Shown here one piece after another: positions 55,679 through 64,000 of a stretch of 64,000 nucleotides of DNA. The stretch comes from Mucilaginibacter sp. KACC 22063. GTDB lineage: Bacteria > Bacteroidota > Bacteroidia > Sphingobacteriales > Sphingobacteriaceae. The stretch covers positions 3,100,001 to 3,164,000 of the forward strand of contig NZ_CP117877.1 of the NCBI RefSeq assembly GCF_028736115.1, given 5' to 3'. The translations under genes and the position numbers were made by a program. Position 1 is the stretch's first letter. Each line of letters opens with the position of its first letter. Below the pieces are notes generated by a model, which was given only the letters and a program-made list of their open reading frames with translations, was not told the origin of the DNA and searched no databases.

Positions 55679-56848
55679 TTATTTAGCCACCGAGAATTGG
55701 TAAACCGATACTGTATGATAGTGCTGACCGGGCTTTAAAATAGTGGTCGGGAAAGAGGGTTGATTAGGCGAATCAGGAAAGTGCTGTGTTTCCATAGCAA
55801 AAGCCGTTCTGTAATCATCCTTATGACCTCCTTTCATGTTATTTTTAGCCTGCATAAAGTTACCGCTGTAAAACTGCAAACCGGGCTGATCTGTAAACAC
55901 CTGCATCACGATTCCGCTTTTATCACCGGTAACAACCGCAACCGGCTTTTTAGCATCATGGGCATTTAAAACAAAGTTATGATCATAGCCTTTACCGTTT
56001 TTCAACTGCTCGTTGTTATCGTTAGCCCTTGCACCAATGGTGTTAGCAGTGGTAAAATCAAACGGTGTACTCTCAACCGCTTCAATCTTTCCGGTTGGGA
56101 TTAGGGTACTATCAACCGGCGTGTACTTATCTGCGGCAATCATTACTTTATGGTTCAAGATGCTACCGCTACTTTCACCGTTCAAATTAAAGAAAGCGTG
56201 GTTAGTTAAATTTACAGGTGTATTTTTATCTGTCTCCGCATCATAAGTAATTTGCAAAGCGTTATCGTCGCGCAGGTTATAAACCACTTTCACTTTCAAA
56301 TTACCTGGAAAATTTTCTTCACCGTCTTTTGAAAGATAAGTCAGTTCCAGTTCGTGACTGTTGATCTGGCGCACATCCCATACTACTGCCTGAAACCCTT
56401 TTTTGCCGCCGTGAAGCGTATTAGGAGGATTGTTGATAGCTAACTGATATGTTTTTCCATCAAGCGTAAATTTGCCTTTGGCTATACGATTTCCGTAACG
56501 GCCGATGGTGGCACCAAAATACGGCTCGGTAGAATTGATGTAGCCATCTACACTATCAAATCCGGCAACAACATCTGTAGGTTTGCCATCTTTATCCGGA
56601 ACAATCAGGCTGACCAACCTGCCGCCATAATTTGTAATGGCGGCCTTCATATGATCTTTATTCTCTAGCGTATACAGATGCACCTGCTTACCATCAACAG
56701 ATTTCTCAAAACCTTTAGAGCTGTCTGCTTTAGTTTGGCTGGATGAAGTACTATCTGTACCTGAAGCGGACTTAGTAGAAGATTTACAGCCAGCACCTGC
56801 CAATGAACCAGCAATGGCCAGTACCGTTAAGTATGTATACGTTTTCAT
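55679..56848 (-). CDS. galM: Aldose 1-epimerase, lipoprotein form
   Basis: A 389-residue protein with a lipoprotein signal (AGAGC) and Ser-rich linker before a galactose mutarotase domain. Signature blocks are YGGRLVSLIVP, GRYGNRIA, NNPPNTLHGG, LTNHAFFNLNG and FYSGNFM. It equilibrates the anomers of freed aldoses. Being the last gene of the PUL and envelope-anchored, it would act on arabinose or galactose released outside the cytoplasm. Confidence 0.95.
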   Translation of the reverse strand: MKTYTYLTVLAIAGSLAGAGCKSSTKSASGTDSTSSSQTKADSSKGFEKSVDGKQVHLYTLENKDHMKAAITNYGGRLVSLIVPDKDGKPTDVVAGFDSVDGYINSTEPYFGATIGRYGNRIAKGKFTLDGKTYQLAINNPPNTLHGGKKGFQAVVWDVRQINSHELELTYLSKDGEENFPGNLKVKVVYNLRDDNALQITYDAETDKNTPVNLTNHAFFNLNGESSGSILNHKVMIAADKYTPVDSTLIPTGKIEAVESTPFDFTTANTIGARANDNNEQLKNGKGYDHNFVLNAHDAKKPVAVVTGDKSGIVMQVFTDQPGLQFYSGNFMQAKNNMKGGHKDDYRTAFAMETQHFPDSPNQPSFPTTILKPGQHYHTVSVYQFSVAK

Positions 56849-56856
56849 AGTGGATG

Positions 56857-57933
56857 TTATTTTTCAGAGGTGATCTTCTTTATAAATTCTGTTTCCTCGG
56901 GCTTGTAAGGCTTGCCATCTGGATAAAATATATCATGAAACCATAGTTTAGGTTCGCCACCATCGGGCATTGGGGTATCCCATGCATATTTGGTGTTTGT
57001 TTTACCGGTAACCAATCCCCAGTTAATTGCGCCCACATGCTCCTTCTTAAGTAATGGCAGTATGGTTGAGAACAAGCTATTGTTTCTCCTGGCCATATAC
57101 TCGGTACAGATCATTGGTTTGCCATGCGTTTTTATTAATTGCAATACCCTTTCGTGAGCTGCCTTGTCTTCATATTCGTGGTAAGTAATTACATCAGAAT
57201 TTAATGCCTGAAAGGTATTTAGCTTTTCAAAATCCCAACGCCAAAGCCCTGCCGAAAGTGGTTGATCCGGCCTTACGTCATGCGCCCATGCAAATACTTT
57301 GGTAAGCAGGTTATAGGAAGTATCCAGCTTATTGCTGTTCCCCGGTTCGTTATACAAATCCCAAAGTAAAACGCGTTTATCATGCGCATATGTGGTTAAA
57401 ACATCTTTAACATAGGTTTCCAATGTCTTAAATTGTTTCGGATCAGTTACTTCGCGCACACCCGGATCCTGTACCCAGCCAGAGTTATGTACACCCGGTT
57501 TTGGAGCAGGTTGCTTGCCCGGTTTAGGGTTTGGGTTCCAGCAATCATCAAAAAATACGAATATGGTTTCAATATGATGCTTGTTTGCGATGGTAAGGTA
57601 TTGATTCATCCTTGATTTAAAACCTTTCGGATCTACGCCATAAGCTACGCTATGCAAAAACACACGCATAGTGTTAAAGCCTATACCTTCAGCATAGCCC
57701 AGTTCACGGTCAATGGTTTTAGGATCAAAGGTTTCGGCCTGCCACATTTCAAGCTGATTTACGGCATTGCTTGGAATAAAATTAGCGCCAACCATCCATT
57801 TATGCTGGCTGTACCATTGATTAGCTTTTGCGGCCGACCATGTTTTGCTTTGCTGCGTTTTTGATTGTGCACCTGCAACTAATGCCGATGCTACCATCAA
57901 AGCAGTTAGCAATAAGCTGTTCATTTTTTTCAT
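56857..57933 (-). CDS. GH5-like glycoside hydrolase
   Basis: A 358-residue secreted protein (signal ends VAGAQ) with a TIM barrel typical of clan GH-A. The acid/base Glu is in DLYNEPGNS and the nucleophile Glu in ICTEYMARR; NTMRVFLHSV and FFDDCWNPNP are family-like strands. Substrate may be a beta-linked glycan backbone such as xylan. It is 8 bases from galM and 31 from the GH43 gene. Confidence 0.82.
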   Translation of the reverse strand: MKKMNSLLLTALMVASALVAGAQSKTQQSKTWSAAKANQWYSQHKWMVGANFIPSNAVNQLEMWQAETFDPKTIDRELGYAEGIGFNTMRVFLHSVAYGVDPKGFKSRMNQYLTIANKHHIETIFVFFDDCWNPNPKPGKQPAPKPGVHNSGWVQDPGVREVTDPKQFKTLETYVKDVLTTYAHDKRVLLWDLYNEPGNSNKLDTSYNLLTKVFAWAHDVRPDQPLSAGLWRWDFEKLNTFQALNSDVITYHEYEDKAAHERVLQLIKTHGKPMICTEYMARRNNSLFSTILPLLKKEHVGAINWGLVTGKTNTKYAWDTPMPDGGEPKLWFHDIFYPDGKPYKPEETEFIKKITSEK

Positions 57934-57964
57934 AGTCTGATCAAGTTAAGATTTAGTTTTGAGA

Positions 57965-59005
57965 TTACTTTGTATCTGATGGCACCGGCAAAGCCTCACC
58001 TGTTTTAACGGGCGTTCCGAACACAGGGTAACCGTTTTTATCCCAGGTAAATTTTTGCATACGCGGCGAACGCTGGCCCCCGCAGCCGCAACCCGGGTCA
58101 GGATTAGCATGGTATAGGATCCAGTCCTCTTTACCGTCGGGTGATTTGAAGAACGAATTATGACCGGGAGCGTAAACGCCGTTCTCTGCGCTTTGCTTAA
58201 ATACCGGTTGGGGTGATTTCTTCCAGGATTTCGGATTGAGCAGGTTGCTATTAGCAGATGCAGTAAGCATCCCAAGCGAGTAAAAATCCGTCCAGCAGCC
58301 GCTGGCGGAATAGATCAAAAACAGCTTGTTTCCATGTTCTAAAATTTCAGGGCCTTCGTTCACATTCACATGCGGGGGATTGCCCGAATCGTGCAGGTCG
58401 CCATGTTTCTCCCACTCATACTGCGGCTGGGATATTAAAACCCTTTTGCCTTCTACCGTATAAGGATTTTTAAGTTTGGCAATGTAAATATTCTGCTGTC
58501 CGTTCCGGTCGCCTTCCCAACCTGACCAGATCATGTACAATTGCCCTTTATGCTCAAAAACAGAGGCATCAATAGCCCATTTGTTTGAAGGATCGGTTAA
58601 CTGGCCTTTAAACTCCCAATTGGCTGACAGAGGATCAGCTGACGAATTCTCCAATACATAAACGCGATGGTTCTGATTGCTACCATCATCGGCAGCAAAA
58701 TACATGTACCATTTACCCTTAATAAAATGAAGCTCTGGAGCCCAAAGTTCGCGCGAGTAAGCAGTACCCTGGGGCGGTGTCCAAACTGTTTTACGTTCGG
58801 CTGTTTTTAAATCGCCTACATTTTTGGTTTTCCATATCGCCAGGCGGTTGCCAAGTGTATTGGTGTAATAGTAGTAACCGTCTTTATAAATGATCCAGGG
58901 GTCGGCGCCAGATGGCAGCAGCGGATTAGTAAAGGTATCTGTTTGCGCTTTAACAACATTAAACGCCAGTAGTGCGAATATAATGCACCCTAATTTTTTA
59001 AGCAT
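57965..59005 (-). CDS. GH43 family glycosidase
   Basis: A 346-residue secreted protein with the five-bladed GH43 propeller. The first catalytic Asp is in SGADPWIIYKDG, the ELWAPELHFIKGKWYMYFA block is intact and a Glu in NEGPEIL is the likely acid. Members are arabinanases, arabinofuranosidases or beta-xylosidases. The signal peptide ends NVVKAQT. It sits between GH5-like and BNR genes in the PUL. Confidence 0.9.
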   Translation of the reverse strand: MLKKLGCIIFALLAFNVVKAQTDTFTNPLLPSGADPWIIYKDGYYYYTNTLGNRLAIWKTKNVGDLKTAERKTVWTPPQGTAYSRELWAPELHFIKGKWYMYFAADDGSNQNHRVYVLENSSADPLSANWEFKGQLTDPSNKWAIDASVFEHKGQLYMIWSGWEGDRNGQQNIYIAKLKNPYTVEGKRVLISQPQYEWEKHGDLHDSGNPPHVNVNEGPEILEHGNKLFLIYSASGCWTDFYSLGMLTASANSNLLNPKSWKKSPQPVFKQSAENGVYAPGHNSFFKSPDGKEDWILYHANPDPGCGCGGQRSPRMQKFTWDKNGYPVFGTPVKTGEALPVPSDTK

Positions 59006-59030
59006 TTGTATTTATTTAAGTTGAACCTGG

Positions 59031-60260
59031 TTAACGAGTGATATGCCCTTCTTTCAACCACACTTCGCTATGTCCATCAGAAAAATTCCTGGTGGTGATC
59101 AGGTCAACTGTGTTATCATCTTTTAAAAACATAGAACTGTAGTAAGCCCCTTCGGTAACCGGCAAATTAGGCCACGGATCATTAATGCGATGGAATCCAT
59201 TAGCTACTGTATTACCCCTATAAACCAGCATGGTGCTTTTTTTCCAGTCGGCGCCAATGTTGCGGCCACCCCCATCCTGGAACGAAAGCAAGGTTTCGCC
59301 GGTTGAAAGCTGAACCATATATGGCGCTCCGCCAAATACATTATCGCTGGTAGCCAGCCATCGCCTGTTATTTTGCGTTGATCCGTTGCCGCTGTAATTC
59401 CAACGGGCGTCTGTGGATGACCAAAGCACCCAGGGAGACTTGGTATTATTTACAGACTCAATTGGAAACACAATGCCTTTATTGTCTTTTAACAATAGCG
59501 GGGTAGGCATACCATCACGGTAACCGGTCGCAAATGCGACTTCTTTAGGTGATGTCCAGGTTGTGCCGTTATCGGTTGAATGAATAAACAGAATATCCTG
59601 CTGTGGACTGCTGCTTGGCCACCAACCAGCCTCGCTCGAGTAGAACATTTCAATATCACCGTCAGCCAATTGAACCATGCCCGGCTCCCAAGACCGACCC
59701 AAGGCAATTATCTTTGGATCGCTCCAACTTGTACCATTGTCTTTACTAATGCGAATTTGTACGTTGTCGTGCGCATTGTCGTCAGGGTTGCCCCGGCCCA
59801 CATATGCAAGCATTAACCAGCCGTTCTGCAACACTAAAATATCCGGATCAGAAAATCCATAATAGCCTGGCACATTGCTGGTCATCAATATCTGCGCATC
59901 AGACCAGGTAGCGCCATTGTCGGTACTTTTCCTGAACGCAATATTATTCCAATAATCGCCTGCACCACCGCAATGATAAGTAAGTACCAAGGTGCTGCTA
60001 TTTACACGGCGCATCCTGCCATATTCGGCATAATAAACATCGTGCGATAGTTTTTTTGCAGTTGCATCCCAGGTAATATTAACCGATGATGTGCTGTTGT
60101 CTGATACAGGTACATCATCTGCATGAGTGCTTGGATTGGTTGGCGGAGGGACCGTTCCGCCACCACCACCTCCGCCAGAGTTGCCGGAATCTTTTTTGCA
60201 GGCCGACAAGCCCGCTAATGCCAATGATGCCAGTAAAATAAATCGCTTGCTCCTATTCAT
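59031..60260 (-). CDS. BNR-repeat glycosidase lipoprotein (sialidase/GH93-like)
   Basis: A 409-residue lipoprotein (LAGLSAC) with a Gly-rich linker (seven Gly in a row) and a six-bladed propeller showing Asp-box repeats: STDNGATWSD, SKDNGTSWSD, STDNGTTWTS. It might be a sialidase, but neighbours for sialic acid use are absent; exo-arabinanases (GH93) share this propeller, which would fit the GH43 neighbour. I cannot identify the catalytic residues with certainty. It follows the SusD gene. Confidence 0.75.
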   Translation of the reverse strand: MNRSKRFILLASLALAGLSACKKDSGNSGGGGGGGTVPPPTNPSTHADDVPVSDNSTSSVNITWDATAKKLSHDVYYAEYGRMRRVNSSTLVLTYHCGGAGDYWNNIAFRKSTDNGATWSDAQILMTSNVPGYYGFSDPDILVLQNGWLMLAYVGRGNPDDNAHDNVQIRISKDNGTSWSDPKIIALGRSWEPGMVQLADGDIEMFYSSEAGWWPSSSPQQDILFIHSTDNGTTWTSPKEVAFATGYRDGMPTPLLLKDNKGIVFPIESVNNTKSPWVLWSSTDARWNYSGNGSTQNNRRWLATSDNVFGGAPYMVQLSTGETLLSFQDGGGRNIGADWKKSTMLVYRGNTVANGFHRINDPWPNLPVTEGAYYSSMFLKDDNTVDLITTRNFSDGHSEVWLKEGHITR

Positions 60261-60324
60261 ATCGTCACAATTTTAAAATGTACTAAAGGGCACCCTTTTA
60301 CTAAGGGTGCCCTGATCTGAGTTA

Positions 60325-61860
60325 TTAATAACCCGGATTTTGTTTAAGATTTGGGTTGATATCAAGATCTTGTTGTGGTATTGGCAACAGCTCATGCTTG
60401 CCTTTTACAAAGTGGCTGAAACCTGCATCACGAGTAGCTAAGTTAGTTCCCAGATCACCCCAGCGTGCCAGATCGTTGAAACGGTGCCCTTCGCCTGTCA
60501 ACTCCGTAATACGTTCATGCTTAATCTGTGCCAGAAATTGATCATGGCTCATGCCCGGCATAACGGTTGCCAGCGGCGCTAAGCCTGCACGTGCGCGAAC
60601 CTGGTCTACATACTGGTAAGCAGTTGCAGTTGAATTGGTTTCATTTAAACACTCCGCATACATCAGTAAAACATCGGCATAGCGGATAAAGCGGTAGTTG
60701 TTTGGCGAGTGGAAACTATCGCCGGTAGCAGTACCGTTGTTATCATTCAGGAACTTTCTGAACCACACATCTGAATTTGGTGTGCTACCATATCTTGAAG
60801 CAAAGGTTTGTCCATAGATCATGGTGAATTGCGGCCCTCTTACATCTGTAGAATCAAATAACAGGCTGGCACCTAAACGTGGGTCTCGCGCACCTGCGGC
60901 TGTTTTTTCCTTTTCAAATTCGGTAACCAGCCAGCGCCTTGCCTGCCCATCGGTAAAGCCTATCGGACGTGGTGCAAAAAACGGCGGAATAGATGAACCA
61001 TAGTTCAGGTTGTCCTGATTAGACAACTGGGTATCATCATCGTGGTTATCATTAGGGTTTAATGCATTGCCATACTCAAAAACAGACTCTGAATTAAACT
61101 CTGTTGTCGACAGGAAATTATCCTGGTAATTTGGCCTTAAAGAATACACGTTACTCTGGATAACTGCTAATAAAGGCTGTAACGCAGCCTGGTAATTATG
61201 CTGTTGCATGTAGGCTTTAGCCATCAAAGCATTTGCAGCGCCTTTAGTTGCACGGCCAACATCGTTACCTGTATACGATGCAGGTAAAGAAGCAGCGGCA
61301 TCAGCCAGATCCTTTTCTACCTGTGCCCAAACCTGGTTTTGTGGCGAAGTTGGCGGCAGATCTGTAGGCGTTGAGCTTTTTAACTGTAATGGCACGTTAC
61401 CCCATAAAGATGCCAGGTGGTAATAGAATAATGCACGAAGAAACTTTGCTTCGCCCAGATAGCGGGCTTTAAGGCTTGCATCCATGTTGATGTTCGGCAC
61501 GTTATCTAATACCTGGTTGCAACGAGCAATACCAACATACAGGTCATTCCAGATACCGGTAAAGTTGCCGTAATTATAATCGTTATTGATGAACTGGTCG
61601 AAGTTATTCTGCAGGTTAGCATCAGGGCTGGTGCTCCACCCTTCATCGGCACGAATCATGGTGGCGAAGAAAAACCAGCGGCAGATACCCGCACGATGGA
61701 AGGTACTGTAAATTGCATTTACGCCCAGTTGTGCGTCGTTTGCACTTTTCCAGAATATAGTTGTTGTAGGTGCATTAGGGTCCTGCACATCCAGGTCTTT
61801 TTTACAGCCGGCGGAAATGATTACCGTAGCTGCAACAAATAATATGATAAATTTTTTCAT
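60325..61860 (-). CDS. susD: SusD-like nutrient-binding lipoprotein
   Basis: A 511-residue lipoprotein (signal ends SAGC) of the RagB/SusD family, with TPR-like helices and the usual C-terminal end GHRFNDLARWGDL and IPQQDLDINPNLKQNPGY. It binds oligosaccharides at the surface and hands them to the SusC channel. It follows SusC after 18 bases. The order susC-susD-glycosidases marks a polysaccharide utilisation locus. Confidence 0.96.
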   Translation of the reverse strand: MKKFIILFVAATVIISAGCKKDLDVQDPNAPTTTIFWKSANDAQLGVNAIYSTFHRAGICRWFFFATMIRADEGWSTSPDANLQNNFDQFINNDYNYGNFTGIWNDLYVGIARCNQVLDNVPNINMDASLKARYLGEAKFLRALFYYHLASLWGNVPLQLKSSTPTDLPPTSPQNQVWAQVEKDLADAAASLPASYTGNDVGRATKGAANALMAKAYMQQHNYQAALQPLLAVIQSNVYSLRPNYQDNFLSTTEFNSESVFEYGNALNPNDNHDDDTQLSNQDNLNYGSSIPPFFAPRPIGFTDGQARRWLVTEFEKEKTAAGARDPRLGASLLFDSTDVRGPQFTMIYGQTFASRYGSTPNSDVWFRKFLNDNNGTATGDSFHSPNNYRFIRYADVLLMYAECLNETNSTATAYQYVDQVRARAGLAPLATVMPGMSHDQFLAQIKHERITELTGEGHRFNDLARWGDLGTNLATRDAGFSHFVKGKHELLPIPQQDLDINPNLKQNPGY

Positions 61861-61878
61861 TGTTTAAGCTCCTTTAAA

Positions 61879-63999
61879 TTAAAATCCGCAGTTAATACCA
61901 ATTGAGTAAATACGGCTCGATGGCCAATTACCGGCATCAACACCTCTTTGTAAGATACCGTTACCTACCACATCAGGGTCCTGACCTTTATAGCCGGTCA
62001 CCGTCAACAGGTTTTGTCCGCTGATGAATATCCTGGCGCTTGAGATATGCAGTTGCTTTAACACATTACCTGATAATTGGTAGCCCAGCTCGAGGTTACG
62101 GATACGGCCGTATGAACCGTTCTCTAACCAGCGTGAACTTTCCGGAGTGTTGTTATTAGCAATACCTGCATCACCGTTGGCTATGCCAAGGCGCGGGTCT
62201 GTTCCGCTGGTATTAGTTGGCGACCATGGGTTAATGGCAGTACGGAAGTTTGAATTTTGATAGCTATCCAATACTCGGCGCACATCATTATAAATAGTCA
62301 ACCCAAATACTCCCACCAACTGCAATCCAAAGCTAAACTGCTTGTAGGCACCGTTAAATTGCAAGCCTGATTGTAAGGTTGGCCAGGGTGAGCCATTGTA
62401 CACACGGTCGTTGTTGTTGATGGTACCTTTACCGTTCGGGTTAGCATAAAACTTAATATCACCCGGTTTTGCGAAAGGTTCAATTACATCGCCATTGGCT
62501 CTTTTGTAATTATTGATTTCGTCCTGGCTTTGGAATATTCCGATGTCTTTTAATACATACCATTGACCGAGCGGATGCCCAATTTCTGAACGGGTGCTGC
62601 CCTGTTGAATATAGTTTACACCTACACCCTGGTTACCCAATGCAAGTACTTTGTTTTTGATAGTAGTGATATTGCCTGATATGCTCCATTTAAATGCGTT
62701 GCTGTTATCGCGGTAAGTAGCTTCCAATTCGAGCCCTTTATTGCTGATGGAGGCCGCATTTACAGGAGGGTTACCGCCAGAGTTACCTAAGTATTGAGGC
62801 AACACCTGGTTTACAAGTACATCTTTAGAGATGTTTTTGTAAACCGAAGCCGATATAGAAAGCCTGTCGTGAAAGAAACTTGCATCCACACCGATGTTGG
62901 TTACCTTGCGTTTTTCCCAGCGGAGATCGGCATTGTATAATTGTGCCTGGTAAGAGCCAGTATAGATCATATCGTTGGCAAAAACTGCACGTTGCGCGTT
63001 ATTGATCAAACCTACGTTTTGGTATGAGTTGATGGTGTTAATACCCAACACACCGTATGATGCATTGATCTTCAGGTTATCTACCCAATCAACTTTAAAG
63101 AAGTCTTCCTTGCTGATGCGCCATGCACCTGCCACAGACGGGAAGAAACCAGTACGATAGTCCGGGCCGAACCGCGAATCCTGGTCGATACGTCCAGAAG
63201 CAGTTAACAGGTATCTGTCTTTATAACTGTAATTCACGCGGCCTAACCAGCTATGGATCTTGTCGTCCTGCAATACACGTCCCGCGGCTGACGGCGAACC
63301 GCTTGCCGCATCAATTTCAGTTAAATACTGTCCATTGTAAATTGGCAGATTGGTTTTGCGCGCATCGTTCATGTCGCGGTAGTAATGCTGCTGAGTATAA
63401 CCCACAACGCCGTTGATGGTATGATCGCCGAATGATTTGTTAAAATTTAATGTATGCTCTAACAGGATGTTGCGAAAACGCTCCCTGTCCTCATCAATGT
63501 AGCTAAGTTCTTGCTGTGCAGCATATGAAAATATACCATCTTTACGCAAATCGCGGTTATAATCGAAACTGGCTTCAACACCTACGTTAAATTTATAATC
63601 CAACCAGTCGAATAACCTTAACTGCGCGAAAGCATTACCCAAAACCTTTGCATAGTTGTTATAGCCCTGGCTAAGGTCATTAATGGCTATTGAGTTATAA
63701 GCATAGGTTACGTCGCGGTTAGGATCTGAACCAATATCGTTTGTACCGGTACTCCAGCCTGCCGGGTTCCTGTAACCCATGTTGCCGAATGATGAGGAAT
63801 TATCTATAAACTGGCTGCCTTGTACGGGTACTGTAGGCAATAGCTGCGGCAGATCGTAAAACGCGTTGCCCCTGTTTGGATGGTAGTTATTGGTGTTGGT
63901 TAATAAGGCGTTCTCTCCTATTGTTAAACGGCCTTTTTTAGTTTCGGTGTTTACCCTGAAACTGGCACGATTGAAAGAATAACCTTTTAAGATACCCTG
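61879..63999 (-). CDS. susC: SusC-like TonB-dependent receptor, N-terminus beyond window
   Basis: The frame is open from its stop at 61879 to the window end, so the N-terminal signal, CarboxypepD_reg and plug parts lie beyond. About 706 residues of barrel are visible, ending SSRIYSIGINCGF. A TTG at 63840 is internal, not a start. It imports glycan fragments with TonB energy, paired with SusD. The family normally exceeds 1,000 residues. Confidence 0.95.
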   Translation of the reverse strand, partial: QGILKGYSFNRASFRVNTETKKGRLTIGENALLTNTNNYHPNRGNAFYDLPQLLPTVPVQGSQFIDNSSSFGNMGYRNPAGWSTGTNDIGSDPNRDVTYAYNSIAINDLSQGYNNYAKVLGNAFAQLRLFDWLDYKFNVGVEASFDYNRDLRKDGIFSYAAQQELSYIDEDRERFRNILLEHTLNFNKSFGDHTINGVVGYTQQHYYRDMNDARKTNLPIYNGQYLTEIDAASGSPSAAGRVLQDDKIHSWLGRVNYSYKDRYLLTASGRIDQDSRFGPDYRTGFFPSVAGAWRISKEDFFKVDWVDNLKINASYGVLGINTINSYQNVGLINNAQRAVFANDMIYTGSYQAQLYNADLRWEKRKVTNIGVDASFFHDRLSISASVYKNISKDVLVNQVLPQYLGNSGGNPPVNAASISNKGLELEATYRDNSNAFKWSISGNITTIKNKVLALGNQGVGVNYIQQGSTRSEIGHPLGQWYVLKDIGIFQSQDEINNYKRANGDVIEPFAKPGDIKFYANPNGKGTINNNDRVYNGSPWPTLQSGLQFNGAYKQFSFGLQLVGVFGLTIYNDVRRVLDSYQNSNFRTAINPWSPTNTSGTDPRLGIANGDAGIANNNTPESSRWLENGSYGRIRNLELGYQLSGNVLKQLHISSARIFISGQNLLTVTGYKGQDPDVVGNGILQRGVDAGNWPSSRIYSIGINCGF

Positions 64000-64000
64000 A

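Overview
The window looks like the chromosome of a soil or plant-associated Bacteroidota species, most probably family Sphingobacteriaceae (Mucilaginibacter/Pedobacter-like). Signs of this are SusC/SusD pairs, TPR sensor kinases, TssD-type (T6SS subtype iii) tube proteins, promoters of the TTTG-N19-TAnnTTTG type, and many lipoproteins with a short lipobox signal. No genus can be proved from the sequence alone.

Region 1 (1-7,960): the 3' part of a sensor kinase, a lipocalin lipoprotein, a DisA_N-like (DACNV-type) protein, then an AT-rich toxin/immunity pair. The toxin is a lipoprotein with a Tae4-like amidase at its C-terminus. A TPR/LuxR regulator faces a small membrane protein gene across a promoter region carrying 11-bp-phased GTAGA repeats. 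Region 2 (8,000-16,300): a TPR gene and two ankyrin-repeat genes converge on katG, followed by a DUF2256 gene broken by an in-frame TGA, an AI-2E-type exporter, a lone receiver protein and a PRMT-like methyltransferase. Region 3 (16,400-23,700): a large Pls/PosA-type NRPS-like protein, then a T6SS-linked cassette of two TssD paralogues, an L,D-transpeptidase-fold effector candidate and two related lipoproteins bracketing it (candidate immunity proteins).

Region 4 (23,800-29,900): a nitric-oxide signalling set made of an H-NOX protein, a 1,292-residue hybrid kinase with an HNOBA N-terminus and HPt C-terminus, and an NtrC-type sigma-54 activator, with TTCCA-N5-TGGAA dyads around the activator. 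Region 5 (29,970-36,700): an acyltransferase and a four-gene LodA/LodB operon (CTQ quinoprotein oxidase) with a ferritin-like protein and an unknown protein. Region 6 (36,700-45,015): a zinc-starvation regulon with Zur, two COG0523 GTPases, a TonB receptor with accessory lipoprotein and beta-barrel genes, a MerC-like protein and an lgt copy, marked by four dyads sharing TGCAA-N5-TTGCA.

Region 7 (45,100-55,660): tRNA-Ser(UGA) and mostly housekeeping or metabolic genes (MBL hydrolase, aldo/keto reductase, sugar dehydrogenase plus cytochrome c, gpmA, OmpA, metZ-like, OsmC). Region 8 (55,679-64,000): a polysaccharide utilisation locus on the minus strand (SusC-SusD-BNR glycosidase-GH43-GH5-like-galM), most consistent with arabinan or arabinoxylan; its SusC gene runs off the window.

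Novelty is most likely in the TssD/L,D-transpeptidase cassette, the Tae4 lipoprotein, the LodAB operon with its unknown first gene, and the Zur operators. All functional statements rest on motif recognition by eye; no database search was run.
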